The position numbers and the translations under genes were made by a program. The notes below the pieces were generated by a model that saw nothing but the letters and a program-made list of their open reading frames with translations, ran no database searches and had not been told where the DNA came from. From Helicobacter heilmannii (lineage in GTDB: Bacteria > Campylobacterota > Campylobacteria > Campylobacterales > Helicobacteraceae): a DNA stretch of 64,000 nt. The stretch covers positions 131,049 to 195,048 of the forward strand of contig NZ_CDMK01000002.1 of assembly GCF_001283065.1 (NCBI RefSeq), written 5' to 3'. Positions 1 through 18,869 of the stretch are shown piece after piece; position 1 is the first letter of the stretch, and each line of letters opens with the position of its first letter.

Positions 1-148
1 GATGGGGATGGGGCAACAACCCAATATGTTTGCCAACCAAGCCCCCGGAGCCAACCCTAGCCTGCCCTCAACGCCCACGAGCAATCCCAATAGTTACAAC
101 ACCCCGCAGTCAGGCGACACACTTTGCGTAGGCCCCAACTGCCCTTAA
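1..148 (+). CDS. 3' end of an unrecognised protein gene (partial)
   Basis: The frame starting at base 2 is open from the left edge to a TAA at 146-148, so at least 48 residues of C-terminus are visible. The tail is rich in Asn, Pro, Gln and Ser, and a CVGPNC motif brings two cysteines just before the stop. I do not recognise a family. The stop lies 41 bases before the start of the giant outer-membrane gene on the same strand, with no obvious terminator between, so the two may be cotranscribed. The low-complexity composition could also belong to a surface or periplasmic linker. The gene is cut by the window edge, so start and size are unknown. Confidence 0.45.
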   Translation, partial: MGMGQQPNMFANQAPGANPSLPSTPTSNPNSYNTPQSGDTLCVGPNCP

Positions 149-189
149 CCCTGTCTTGAGCATGAAACATTAGAAAGGACATCATTAAC

Positions 190-3100
190 ATGAAAAGTAG
201 AAAAAAAAAGACTTTTAAAACGACCTTGAGTTTGGCTCTCGGAGTGGCTTTTGGGTTAGTGCCCTCTTTGGATGCGACCGAAGTGAATGTGGTCAACATG
301 GTCGACTCCATTAGCGGCATCTTAGGGGGCAACTATAACCTCAATGGCTCCGGCGTGTTTAGCGGCCCCGCTAACGCCTCCTGGGGCAACGCCAGCCTTG
401 GCAGCATCACCAATCCTAGTGGCGTGGCCCCCTCTTTTGGCAACGGCTCTCTCAACAACCCTAGCGTAACCACGAATAATCTCTATGGCAGCAGCGGGTT
501 ACTCAATAGCTACATCGGAGATCTCCCTAGTAGCCTTACAGGCAGCCCCAGCACGGATCAACTAGGCATTTATAGCCTCTCAGCCGTCAATAGCCTAATG
601 CAAGCTTTGCAGGGCAACGCCACAGCCGCCTACGGCGCGCGCACCGCCTTTGGGGGCGTGGGAGCCAATAACAACATTTTGGATCCCAACACCGCCATCA
701 CCAACAATTACTTTAGCATCTCTAATCAAGGATCTGGCAACAAGGCGAGTGTAACGGGCAATTTGAATGCCAGCCAAATTGGCTCTACTTACACAACAAG
801 CCAGGTGAATGCCCTAGCCGGTGGGGTGTACACAAACATCACACAGCTCACCAGCGCGATCAACACCCTTGATCAAAACAACCTCACAAGCGGTTCCTTT
901 GCGACTTATAGCGCGGACTTGAGCACCGCTTTGGGCAATTTGAGCTCTTTGGGCGGGCAGTTTGTGAGCGCAAGTTCGGGCTTAAGCAGCGCGCTCTCAG
1001 GGCTAGCTTCGGTGATCAGCTCTGCATCTGGCTACTCTTTGATCACCAACGCCACCGGATCTGATGGCGCCACCACCTACACTGTAGCAGACGGGGTACT
1101 CAACACCTTAAGCGCCATTAACCAACTCAACACCGACATCTCCGGAGGGATTGCCACCAACGCGACCACGTTGAACTCCAATTATGTCACCGTGATGCAA
1201 GAGCTCGGCGGTGCCAATGTGGTCCAAAACCTTCAGATCATCGCCAATGGCGTGCTCAACACGCCTTTAACCGATGTAACCAATTCCAACGCTGCCAGCA
1301 CCCCCACCGCTGTGGCTAATCTCAACGCTGTCCTCAGCACTTTAAGCAGCATGAGCGGCGCGCAAACGGCCGCCCAGGTCCAAGCCGCCCTGCAAGGTCT
1401 AGTGAACCCCAACACGGCCTACACCACTGCTGGCAATAAAATCAACAACACTGCGCCTATGGGCGATGGGTATGAGGCGGTTTATAACGCCTACACCGCT
1501 GTGGCGGGTGCGCTCACCAAACTCCAAACTGCCTTTGGCACTTCTAACTTGGGCGACACTTTGATTCGTGCCTTAGAGGTCAACCAGCTTTTAAGCACTG
1601 CGCAAAGCGGCGTAACAGCGAACACCAACCTTTCCGGTGCTTTTAGCGCAAGCAGTTCTTTTAGCTCCACCTCCATTGGAGCGGCCGGTCTTGGCCAGCT
1701 TTTCAATGCCTTCAACAACGGCTCTTCCTCGGATTATGGCACCTTAGACACCCTACTAGGCAAGTTGGCCAGTTATCTTAACACCAACAATGTCGACACG
1801 GCTGTGGGCACGACTTCCGATAACATCAAGGTCAATAACACCACCAGCGGCACGAGCAATTACCCCGTTACAGGCCCAGCTGACACCAGCACCACCACTT
1901 CTTGGATCACCCAGCGCGTGGCTAACCAAAGCAGCTATAACGCGGCTTACAACACCGCTTTAGGCGAACTCTTGGGCTATGCGATGAGTTACAACAAAAA
2001 CAGCACCGCTTTGGGGGGCATGCTCTCTAGCTCTAGCCTGCTGGGCAATGTCTTGAGCCAGGGGATCAACAACGCCGCAGCCAATGTGATGTTTAACTCG
2101 GGTGCCACAGAGGCCACAAGCACTGCCGATGCCCTCAACGGCCAAGCCAACACTCTAAACAGCCTCAAGGCGATCTTCAACTCCGAAGACCTGCTCAACG
2201 AATATGTGGGCGCGATCACGCAGAATTATTCGCGCTCTCCGGCTAATGTGCAACAATCCCAAGCCAGCGCGCTGAGCTATCTGTACAACGCCTTGAACGC
2301 GAGCGCGGCGCAAGATGGCTTGATCGCACAGACCAAAGAGGCGATCGCCAACGCTTTGAATAATAACTTCTTGGCTTCGAACTTGCCCGCAAGCGCACTG
2401 CAAACCATCGATGCGATGGGGCCTAAGATGTTTGAACCTGCCGCCACCAAAGCCCAAATTGCCGTGGGACTCACGAATCTTAACAGCGTGCTTAGCAATT
2501 TTACGACCACTAGAGATGCCAGCGCGATTGCTTCTTTAACCGCAGGCACTCTACCCGCTGTCTTTAGCAACATCCAAACAGCGCAGACCATCGCCAAAGA
2601 AGTCGCCATGATCAACAACATGACGGCGGGCACGAGTTTTAATTTAGCCAGCGTGCTTACCTCTATCTTAGGCACTAGCAGGCAAGGTATCAACACCGCG
2701 ATTTCGACAACTTTAGACTCCGCTCCTGCTGGGGTTAAAAACGCGGTGGTCGAATTTTTGGGCTACCTGACAGGTGCCACGGCCACGGCCGCTGCCACTA
2801 GCCTTTCTGGACAAATTGGCACTTTGGTGGGTGCGCTTAACGCCGGTGTCGCCGGGCAAGCTGTCGCCTTTGGCACCGCAACTTCGTCTCAAATTAACGG
2901 GCTTTTGGGCACGGTTGCCAACATTGAATCGAGCATGAAAACCGTCGAGGCGGGCTTAAATATCAGCCAATTTACCGCCGCGAGTGCGGCCACTCAGGTG
3001 CTAGGCTACCTTAAAGAGCTGCCCACTTTGGCTCAAGAAATCGGGATGGCTACGGGAGTGAGCGCGCGCCAAAGCTTCTTAAACGGCACTTTGAGCGCCA

Positions 3101-6100
3101 CTGATTTGAGCCAACAAATCCAAGCCCTCAAAGCCCAGATCGCTAGCTATGAAAACATGGGCACAAATAGCACCGGCAAGGCGGGCTTGGGTATCGGCCT
3201 CTCCTCAATGCTGGGCAGCTCCATTAGCTCTGTGCAAAATCTAGGCTTTGCCGATGCAGCCGTAAACACCCTCAAAACCCAGCTAGGCAATGCCTTGCCC
3301 TTGCTGGTCAATGGCACAGGGGCCAACAGCTCAAGCTTTAACATCGCGACCGTGCAGGGGCTCGTGGCGGATTTGAACAAAGCTGTGGGCACGCTTTATA
3401 GCGGCACCAATGGCAATCTGCTTTTCAATAATGGGGATGTGCAGACCACCAGCAATATGAACAACTACAGCACGACCGTGAGCCCCAACACCTTTGGGTT
3501 GGGTGGCGGGGGCGGCGTAGCCGCTAATACGCAAGGTGGCAACGAGCTCACCAACCTAAACAATCTCAACACCATCAATAGCCTGCTTTCCGGAGGGATT
3601 TTAACCTCTAATGCGATCAGCACCAGCTACAACGGGGCCTTTGGATCAGGGACTGGGTCTAATGTCGGCTTTGCGGGCAATATCGCCACAACAGCCAATC
3701 TTGGGAGTGGTTCTGATAAGACCGCTTACGCCGTGCTCACCGGCAATTACAACGCGGGCACCACTCTAACCTCTGTCATCAACGCTCTTTTGCCCATCGG
3801 TCAGCAACTGGCTAGTGGCACCATCAGCGCTGCGACGGCCAAAGCCGATGCCATCACGGCTTTAACGCCTCTGATCAGCACGCCCTCTACAAACGCCCAG
3901 TATGTTTGGGCGGCTTACGAGTCGGTGATGGGCTTAAATAGCGGGGGCACAAACTCTGTCTCTGGCCTTAACAATCTGCTCGCATCTAAGCAGAATTTGA
4001 GCACCGCTAGTGGGATCGCCCAAGTGCTCACCGATGCCAATAGCCTTGTCAACGCCAATAATGCCTTGGTCCCTAATGTCGGAGGCCTTGCCAGTGGTGC
4101 TAAAGTCTTGAGTGTGGGCAGTGGTGCGAATGTCATCAACACCGCGACCAATTTAAACAACGCCATCGCCGCAGCCACGGCTTTGGGCAATCTGCTTAAA
4201 CAAATCAACCCCGCCGATTTGACAAACCCCGTCAGTGGGACTAGCACCGCTGTAACGAGTGCGGCCACCGTGATCAATGCGATCAACTCTTACAACCACA
4301 ATGTGGCTTTGCTCAATAACCTCACCGATGGTAAGGGAGCGTCCATCGCTGGGGATGTGATCGCCTACCTGCAAGGCAACAGCGCTTACAACACCCTCAC
4401 GGGCAAGTCTGTGGGCACTACGGCGATCAACAATCTACAAAATCTCTTGAATCGCTACGAATACTTGCAAGGCTTGCAAGCGAAAGTGAATGCGGCGATT
4501 GAAAACAACCCTTACGCTTTGGTCATGCAATCCAACCAAGTGCTTAAAAGCAATGGCTACCAAGCAGCCGCTAAGGCCTTAGTGAGCACAACCGGTAACG
4601 ATACCGGCCTCTTTAATGTCGCCACCTCAAGCACGCTAAGCCCCGGGGCATCGACCACACTCGATCTCAACAACACCGCCTTCACCAACCTTTCGGCGAC
4701 AGTGAGCAACGACATTACCAATGCCCAAACCTGGAATGCGTATTTTACTAATCTGAACACCAGCAATTCTATTTTAAGTGCGCCCGCTCTAGGAACAGGC
4801 ACCCAGGCCATCGCCGATCTGAACAACATCGCCCATTCGATCTACAACTTGGCCGGCTACTTTAGCCCTGTGGGCGTGAGCGATAACAAAGTGGTGACCA
4901 CCAATTTAAGCAGTGCCGTCAATGGCGCACTGGGGGCTTACAACGCGATCAGCACGGCTTTAAGTCAGCTTAATAGCACTAGCGCGCCTAATTTGAACCT
5001 AGCCTCTGGGGTGACCACCCTAGGTTTAAGTAACTTGACGACTGCAGGCGCGGGCAACGGGATGAACACCACCGCTGCGACGGGTTCTTCGGCAGATACG
5101 ATCACCTTCTTGCAAGTGGCCCAAAGCATTGTGGACATCTCTAATATGCTCACCCCCGCAAGCGGGCAAACAAACGGGATTGTCAATAACCAGAGCGCGA
5201 TCAGTGCCGTAACTACCGTGATGGGCGACACCACCGGTAGCGCTACCACTATCCAAGGCACCACCGGGCAATTAGCGGGTGTGTTCACCGGTATGACTAA
5301 TCCTATTCCTAATAGCGTAACCGGTATTAATGGCACTGCTGTTAACACTCAAGGTACAAATGGCGCAGCCACTGGTGTTGCCCCCAATGCAGATGCTCTA
5401 AACACAGTGAATGATGTCTCTATCGCTGTGGTGGGGGGCATTGTCAAGGCCATTGAGAGCAATGCCACCCTTGCTGGGTTTTTGGCTGATCCTTCTAGCT
5501 TTAGCGCAGGTACGGGCAATGCTAATGTTACTGCCTTAGAAAATGCTATCCAACCTTTCGTGGGTGGAGATGTCAGCGCAGGCTCCGGTAATATTACTCA
5601 AGTTAACGATGCAAGTAAGGCTACAACTTTCCTCACGGCTCTAAATAAGCTTGTGGGTCCCGGGGGCGCGCTCCAAAGCCTCAACTCCCAATTTAAAGCC
5701 GGAGTGCGTGCGGCGGTGGCTAACTTCAACAGCCCTAACTTTGTCGCCAATGTAGACAAAATGCTAAACAACGCTTTGGATTGGAGCACCAACTACGCTA
5801 ACGCCTTGCGCGCGGTTAAAAGTGGCGGGACTTTGGGAACTGCCAGCAGCGGTGCAATCGCTAGCGCAGCCACTTACAACGCGATCGCAAGCATTGTACA
5901 AAATGCCGATACCCTCTTTAACAGCACGGCGGCCAGTGGAGGCAGCAACTCCGGCGCGCTCGCCACCGCCACCCAAGCTCTAGCACAGTTTGCTTTAGAC
6001 AACAGCATCAGCTCTAGCACCCCGGATGTGGCACCGATCCCCACAACTGCGGCCGGTGCGGCGAATTTGTCCCAATTGATGGCTTACTATCTAGGACAGG

Positions 6101-7752
6101 ATATGGGCTTGTCTGCGAGCACTCTTTCTGACTTGAATGTGGCTTCTTTGGTCAGCCAGGCCACCCCTGCCCAGTTGGCCGCTGCAGCCACTCAGGTGTT
6201 AGCCAGCTCTCAGTTTAAAGACAGCACGGCCATGCAACAAAACTTGCTCAACACCACTCTAGGCAACATGTTAAGCCAAGCTCAAACCTACACCAATGCG
6301 GCCACGGGAGGCGTGGACAACAAAGCGGGCTTGAGCGGACTACTCAATGGCAAAACCACCATCGCCGATGTGCTCCAAACCGCCATCGCCAACGCAGCCA
6401 GCATGCACAATCTCAAAAGCATGCTTAACCCTGCTAACACCGATGGGGTGAGTGTGAGCAATGGGCAGTTGAGCAGCACGAGCATCAACACCATCAACAA
6501 GCTTTTGACAGCCATGAAAACAGAAAATGGCAGTTTGCCCACCATCAACACCAACACGCCTGTAGGCGCTGAGGCGCAGATGTTGATTGGCATGCTCGCC
6601 GCTAACAATGCCGCCACCAGTGCGCTAAGCGCGCTCTCTGCGACTGGTGGAGCCACTAACAACACCGCCCAAGCCTATTTCCAAAATGTCACCACCTTGA
6701 TCAACGATCAAGCCACTTTGCTCTCTCGACAAACCTCCACGGTGATGCAACTGCTTACGGGCATGACACAGGCAGTGGCCGATTCGACCACCACGGACGC
6801 GCAGGCACAAAACGCCTTTGGCGCACTCAAGGCGGTTTATACGCAAATTGCCAGCCCCACCATCAACTACGACAGCGCGATGCATAACTTAGTCGGCGTG
6901 ATCAACCAGCTACAAAGCCTCCAAGAAGCTTTGATCAACCAGTTAGCGGCTAACCAAGGCCAACCGGGCGTGAGTGGCGCGAGCGTGAGTGGCTTAGGCA
7001 CTTTGCAAGCAGCCGTGTTAGCCGCAGAAGCAGAAAAAGGATTTTCTGGGACGGGTGCTACAGGTCAAATGAGCGCCCCACAAATCGCAGCGGCAACAAG
7101 CTTGCTTAACAAAATCCAAACAGCCCTCGCTTATGCAAAGGCAGCGCAGTTGAAAATGAGCCAAATGCTCGCCAGCCGCGGTATCATGACAGCTTATAGC
7201 GGATCGCGCATGCCCATGCAAACCATGAACTCCAACGGCAACATGTACGGCATCGATGTGCAGTTTGGTTATAAACAGTTCTTTGGCAAAAAGAAACGCT
7301 GGGGCTTGCGTTACTACGCCAGCTTTAGCTACCAACACGGCACTTTTATGAACAGCGATACCTATGCACTAGACAACTTTGTCTATGGGGCTGGGGTGGA
7401 TGCGCTCTATAACTTCTACGAAAGTAAAGACGGCAAATACACCACTGGGTTGTTTGCAGGGCTCATGCTAGAGGGTTCAAGCTGGGGTGTGAAAGGCCAA
7501 AGCCGCTACACAGCCATGATGAATTATTACAATGCACATGGCGGCCATGCGGTCATGAACACCAGCTACTTCCAAATCCCCATCAATCTAGGGTTTAGGA
7601 CCAACATCAACCGCCACAATGGTTTTGAGATCGGTCTAAGAATCCCCCTTGCCACCAACTACTACTTCAAGGGAGAATTGGACGGCACCAAACTCGACAT
7701 TGCCTATAAGCGCAATGTGTCTGTGTTCTTCAACTATGTTTACAACTTCTAA
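190..7752 (+). CDS. Giant Hop-family outer-membrane protein (2520 aa)
   Basis: An ATG preceded by AAAGGA opens a 2520-residue protein. Residues 1-29 form a signal peptide (a run of Lys/Arg, a hydrophobic stretch, likely cleavage after LDA). The last 170 residues or so, from about 2350, carry the block typical of Helicobacter Hop porins and adhesins such as BabA (YGIDVQFGYKQFFGKKKRW, then YGAGVDALYNF) and end in a Phe, as expected for Bam-inserted barrels. The roughly 2300 residues between are rich in Ala, Asn, Ser, Thr and Gly, and I found no cysteine anywhere in the protein. Usual Hop proteins have about 450-750 residues, so this is several times longer. Inferred role: surface-exposed passenger or adhesin on a small barrel. 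An adhesion function is not shown by the sequence itself. Confidence 0.88.
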   Translation: MKSRKKKTFKTTLSLALGVAFGLVPSLDATEVNVVNMVDSISGILGGNYNLNGSGVFSGPANASWGNASLGSITNPSGVAPSFGNGSLNNPSVTTNNLYGSSGLLNSYIGDLPSSLTGSPSTDQLGIYSLSAVNSLMQALQGNATAAYGARTAFGGVGANNNILDPNTAITNNYFSISNQGSGNKASVTGNLNASQIGSTYTTSQVNALAGGVYTNITQLTSAINTLDQNNLTSGSFATYSADLSTALGNLSSLGGQFVSASSGLSSALSGLASVISSASGYSLITNATGSDGATTYTVADGVLNTLSAINQLNTDISGGIATNATTLNSNYVTVMQELGGANVVQNLQIIANGVLNTPLTDVTNSNAASTPTAVANLNAVLSTLSSMSGAQTAAQVQAALQGLVNPNTAYTTAGNKINNTAPMGDGYEAVYNAYTAVAGALTKLQTAFGTSNLGDTLIRALEVNQLLSTAQSGVTANTNLSGAFSASSSFSSTSIGAAGLGQLFNAFNNGSSSDYGTLDTLLGKLASYLNTNNVDTAVGTTSDNIKVNNTTSGTSNYPVTGPADTSTTTSWITQRVANQSSYNAAYNTALGELLGYAMSYNKNSTALGGMLSSSSLLGNVLSQGINNAAANVMFNSGATEATSTADALNGQANTLNSLKAIFNSEDLLNEYVGAITQNYSRSPANVQQSQASALSYLYNALNASAAQDGLIAQTKEAIANALNNNFLASNLPASALQTIDAMGPKMFEPAATKAQIAVGLTNLNSVLSNFTTTRDASAIASLTAGTLPAVFSNIQTAQTIAKEVAMINNMTAGTSFNLASVLTSILGTSRQGINTAISTTLDSAPAGVKNAVVEFLGYLTGATATAAATSLSGQIGTLVGALNAGVAGQAVAFGTATSSQINGLLGTVANIESSMKTVEAGLNISQFTAASAATQVLGYLKELPTLAQEIGMATGVSARQSFLNGTLSATDLSQQIQALKAQIASYENMGTNSTGKAGLGIGLSSMLGSSISSVQNLGFADAAVNTLKTQLGNALPLLVNGTGANSSSFNIATVQGLVADLNKAVGTLYSGTNGNLLFNNGDVQTTSNMNNYSTTVSPNTFGLGGGGGVAANTQGGNELTNLNNLNTINSLLSGGILTSNAISTSYNGAFGSGTGSNVGFAGNIATTANLGSGSDKTAYAVLTGNYNAGTTLTSVINALLPIGQQLASGTISAATAKADAITALTPLISTPSTNAQYVWAAYESVMGLNSGGTNSVSGLNNLLASKQNLSTASGIAQVLTDANSLVNANNALVPNVGGLASGAKVLSVGSGANVINTATNLNNAIAAATALGNLLKQINPADLTNPVSGTSTAVTSAATVINAINSYNHNVALLNNLTDGKGASIAGDVIAYLQGNSAYNTLTGKSVGTTAINNLQNLLNRYEYLQGLQAKVNAAIENNPYALVMQSNQVLKSNGYQAAAKALVSTTGNDTGLFNVATSSTLSPGASTTLDLNNTAFTNLSATVSNDITNAQTWNAYFTNLNTSNSILSAPALGTGTQAIADLNNIAHSIYNLAGYFSPVGVSDNKVVTTNLSSAVNGALGAYNAISTALSQLNSTSAPNLNLASGVTTLGLSNLTTAGAGNGMNTTAATGSSADTITFLQVAQSIVDISNMLTPASGQTNGIVNNQSAISAVTTVMGDTTGSATTIQGTTGQLAGVFTGMTNPIPNSVTGINGTAVNTQGTNGAATGVAPNADALNTVNDVSIAVVGGIVKAIESNATLAGFLADPSSFSAGTGNANVTALENAIQPFVGGDVSAGSGNITQVNDASKATTFLTALNKLVGPGGALQSLNSQFKAGVRAAVANFNSPNFVANVDKMLNNALDWSTNYANALRAVKSGGTLGTASSGAIASAATYNAIASIVQNADTLFNSTAASGGSNSGALATATQALAQFALDNSISSSTPDVAPIPTTAAGAANLSQLMAYYLGQDMGLSASTLSDLNVASLVSQATPAQLAAAATQVLASSQFKDSTAMQQNLLNTTLGNMLSQAQTYTNAATGGVDNKAGLSGLLNGKTTIADVLQTAIANAASMHNLKSMLNPANTDGVSVSNGQLSSTSINTINKLLTAMKTENGSLPTINTNTPVGAEAQMLIGMLAANNAATSALSALSATGGATNNTAQAYFQNVTTLINDQATLLSRQTSTVMQLLTGMTQAVADSTTTDAQAQNAFGALKAVYTQIASPTINYDSAMHNLVGVINQLQSLQEALINQLAANQGQPGVSGASVSGLGTLQAAVLAAEAEKGFSGTGATGQMSAPQIAAATSLLNKIQTALAYAKAAQLKMSQMLASRGIMTAYSGSRMPMQTMNSNGNMYGIDVQFGYKQFFGKKKRWGLRYYASFSYQHGTFMNSDTYALDNFVYGAGVDALYNFYESKDGKYTTGLFAGLMLEGSSWGVKGQSRYTAMMNYYNAHGGHAVMNTSYFQIPINLGFRTNINRHNGFEIGLRIPLATNYYFKGELDGTKLDIAYKRNVSVFFNYVYNF

Positions 7753-8394
7753 GACTCTTGGGAGTTGTTAGGGCTTTTGGGGGGGCTTTTTTAAAACGGG
7801 GGGCTTGCCCTCTTAAGGGGCTTGCTTCTTTTTTACCTTTGCCCTTTAAATTGTTAGAATTTTAATGGCTTACCCCTTAAGGGCTTTGCTTTTTTCCCTT
7901 TCCCTTATCTTGTTTGGCTCCTCTTAAGGGGGTGGCTTCTTGTATCTAGTTGGCCTTGATTGTGCCCTTCATCCTACATTCTTAAAGCATCGTTTCTCTG
8001 TCTAGCGTTACTGTGCTAGAACCTTTGAGTTTCAATCCCCTTTGTGCTCTAAAGATTCTAAACCCATGCTTTCAAATGCCAAACTTGGCTTTAATAGCTT
8101 CTTTGGATCAGCTGCTAACTTAAAAAAGAATTGATCAAAGGCTTTTTAAGGTTTTTTGCGCTAGGGGAATCCTAAACTTCATCGCTTTAAGCAGTTTCCC
8201 ACGCCATAGGGGGCATGCGTTGCTAATGCCTAAAAGGCGTAAAATTTCTTAAAGTTCTAGATGGGGCGTGCGCGCTGGCGTTTTAAGTTTTGGGCATTTG
8301 TTTAAAGTGGTTGTGGCCGCTAAAGGGGCTAGGTTTGGCTGTTAGCTTGTTTGCGCGTGTGCCCGGCCTTGCGGCCCCTTGCTTAAGCAGGGTT
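7753..8394. other. Non-coding gap between convergent giant OMP and rpoBC genes
   Basis: These 642 bases lie between the stops of two convergent genes. I see no gene with a credible ribosome site. The first 190 bases hold T-rich runs and CTTAAGGG motifs (listed separately) that could contribute to termination of both transcripts. The remainder is unstructured by eye. A 67-codon plus-strand frame at 8290-8493 runs into rpoBC and looks like a shadow. Confidence 0.6.
7811..7942. repeat. Three degenerate TTAAGGGG-centred repeats
   Basis: Copies start at about 7811 (TCTTAAGGGGCTTGCTTCTT), 7873 (CCCCTTAAGGGCTTTGCTTT) and 7922 (TCTTAAGGGGGTGGCTTCTT). Each has a CTTAAGGG core; in the middle copy the core extends to the palindrome CCCTTAAGGG. 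The first two run into T tracts, so a role in termination is possible, but perfect stems are short. Function unknown. Confidence 0.45.
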
Positions 8395-17145
<8,751 letters not shown>

Positions 17146-17218
17146 TCAATTTAAATCCATTTGGCGGTGTTCCCCTTGATACACGCTTACCCCTCCTTGT
17201 CCCCTCCTTTAAAATTCT

Positions 17219-17593
17219 TTACTTGATTTCAGCCTTCGCCCCGACTTCTTCGAGTTTCTTTTTAATGGTTTCGGCTTCCTCTTTATTCACGCCCTCTTTG
17301 AGCACATGGGGGGTTTTTTCAGTGGCTTCTTTGGCTTCTTTAAGCCCTAAGCCGGTGATTTCACGCACCACTTTAATGACTTTGATTTTTTCCGCCCCGG
17401 TTTCAGCCAGCACCACGCTAAATTCAGTTTTTTCCTCAGCCGCTTCAGCAGGCGCGCCGGCCACAGCACCAGCCACCACAGTGGGGGCTGCGCTCACGCC
17501 AAATTTTTCCTCAAAGTCTTTGACAAGCTCGCTAAGCTCGAGCACACTTAAAGACCCAATATACTCTAACACTTCCTCTTTAGAAATTGCCAT
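17219..17593 (-). CDS. rplL: 50S ribosomal protein L7/L12
   Basis: This 124-residue acidic protein forms the flexible stalk of the large ribosomal subunit, which recruits translation GTPases. The N-terminal dimerisation helices ([20 protein letters not shown]) are followed by an Ala/Val/Pro/Gly hinge around residues 35-50. The C-terminal domain follows, with the conserved [20 protein letters not shown] surface that contacts EF-Tu and EF-G. Length is normal for the family. It starts 9 bases after the rplJ stop, as expected for the L10-L12 pair that is co-translated and assembles as a complex. The downstream gap to rpoBC is 133 bases. Confidence 0.97.
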   Translation of the reverse strand: MAISKEEVLEYIGSLSVLELSELVKDFEEKFGVSAAPTVVAGAVAGAPAEAAEEKTEFSVVLAETGAEKIKVIKVVREITGLGLKEAKEATEKTPHVLKEGVNKEEAETIKKKLEEVGAKAEIK

Positions 17594-17602
17594 GCAAATC
17601 CT

Positions 17603-18085
17603 TTATTCTTGTTCTTTTGCTTTTCTCAAATTGTCTAAGCCCGTTACAAAGTAGCGCGCAGGTGCGCTCCAAACAGACAGCAACATGCCAATGAGCTCTT
17701 CGCGACTTGGGAGTTTAGACACCGCTTCAATGTGCCTGCTATCCACAGCCTGCTTTTCATAAAGCCCCATTTTGACAATGAAGTGCTCTTTATGCTCCTT
17801 AGCAAAGCCCATGACCAATTTAGACAACGCGATCTGATCCGCGCCCCAAATAAAAACATTGCTTTCTTTCAGCTCTAAGGCGGGCAAGTTAGCCCCTTTT
17901 AAAGCCAAAGATGCCAGGGTGTTTTTGATCACCTGCACGCTAATGCCCTGCACTCTGGCGGCGTTGCGTAATTTTTCTAGGTGCTTGACTTGCAAGCCCT
18001 TATAATCGCACACCACCAGTGCATCCATGCCGCTAAAGGCACTGGCAAGCTTAGAGACCAACTCTTGTTTTTGCTCTTTATGCAT
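17603..18085 (-). CDS. rplJ: 50S ribosomal protein L10
   Basis: L10 is the stalk base of the large subunit: it binds 23S rRNA and carries the L7/L12 dimers. I place the start at the ATG at 18085 ([10 protein letters not shown]), because a strong GGAGGAAAAA ribosome site lies directly upstream. A longer frame reaching 18136 would start inside the leader RNA. This gives 160 residues, normal for the family. The motif [20 protein letters not shown] near residues 20-40 and the helical C-terminus that binds L12 are present. In many bacteria the L10-L12 complex represses its own operon by binding the mRNA leader; a candidate leader hairpin is listed separately. Confidence 0.95.
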   Translation of the reverse strand: MHKEQKQELVSKLASAFSGMDALVVCDYKGLQVKHLEKLRNAARVQGISVQVIKNTLASLALKGANLPALELKESNVFIWGADQIALSKLVMGFAKEHKEHFIVKMGLYEKQAVDSRHIEAVSKLPSREELIGMLLSVWSAPARYFVTGLDNLRKAKEQE

Positions 18086-18165
18086 TTTTCCTCCTTTCCA
18101 ACTAACTTCCACAAGGCGCGCACGCATTAAGCCCAAAGGCCCTTGTTTCTTCAGTTAAAGATGAA
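18086..18165 (-). promoter_or_regulatory. Candidate L10 (rplJ) autoregulatory leader
   Basis: The 80 bases between rplA and rplJ can fold on the transcribed strand. An outer stem pairs 18141-18146 with 18111-18116 (ACAAGG with CCTTGT), and an inner stem pairs 18138-18140 with 18131-18133. The hairpin ends about 25 bases before the rplJ start. Position and shape match what is known of L10 leaders, where L10-L12 binds and blocks translation. I have not aligned it to the family model, so this remains a candidate. Confidence 0.4.
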
Positions 18166-18867
18166 CTACTTAACATCCATGAGTTCTTGAGAGTTCAAGC
18201 GCACCCCGGGCGACATGGTTAAAGACACCACGCTGTTACGGATATATTTACCCTTGGAAGTGCTGGGTTTAAGCCGATTGATCGCGCGCACGAGCTCTAG
18301 CATATTGTCTTGAAGCTGCTCTTGCTTGAAGCTGGCCTTGCCAATGGGGGCGTGCAAATTGCCTTTTTTATCCACGCGAAAATTCACCTGCCCGCTCTTG
18401 GCATTGCTGACCGCTTTTTTAATGTCCATGGTCACGGTGCCGGTTTTAGGATTGGGCATAAGTCCTTTAGGCCCTAAAATGCGCCCGACTTTGCCCACAA
18501 CCGCCATCATGTCCGGCGTGGCGATCACCATGTCAAAATTGGTGTTGCCATTTTTAATTTCCTCAGCCAAGTCCTCGCCCCCGACCACATCCGCGCCCGC
18601 TTCTCTAGCTTCATCGAGTTTCACATCTTTGGCAAACACCGCCACGCGCACTTTTTTACCCGTGCCATGGGGTAGTACCACCGCTCCGCGCACCATTTGA
18701 TCGGCATGGCGTGGATCTACACCCAGACGCAGCGCCACCTCCACGGTTTCATCAAATTTCGCAGACGCTAAAGACTTTGCTACGCTAATGCCTTCTTCAA
18801 GGCTATACACTTTCTCTCTGTCAAACTGAGAGTTTAACTTTTCTACCCGTTTTGCCAGCTTTGCCAT
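18166..18867 (-). CDS. rplA: 50S ribosomal protein L1
   Basis: L1 forms the mobile L1 stalk that helps release deacylated tRNA, and in other bacteria it represses its own operon. The 233-residue length is typical. Family blocks are clear: [20 protein letters not shown] near residues 37-56, [18 protein letters not shown], the domain II segment with [18 protein letters not shown] around residues 125-145, and the closing [16 protein letters not shown]. It follows rplK by 2 bases, a standard rplK-rplA pair in the secE-nusG-rplK-rplA-rplJ-rplL order. No oddities seen. Confidence 0.97.
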   Translation of the reverse strand: MAKLAKRVEKLNSQFDREKVYSLEEGISVAKSLASAKFDETVEVALRLGVDPRHADQMVRGAVVLPHGTGKKVRVAVFAKDVKLDEAREAGADVVGGEDLAEEIKNGNTNFDMVIATPDMMAVVGKVGRILGPKGLMPNPKTGTVTMDIKKAVSNAKSGQVNFRVDKKGNLHAPIGKASFKQEQLQDNMLELVRAINRLKPSTSKGKYIRNSVVSLTMSPGVRLNSQELMDVK

Positions 18868-18869
18868 AG

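Noticed and set aside
595-7338. Many minus-strand open frames of 60-139 codons antisense to the giant outer-membrane gene
   Set aside because: They follow from the biased composition of the plus-strand gene; none has a ribosome site plus a recognisable product.
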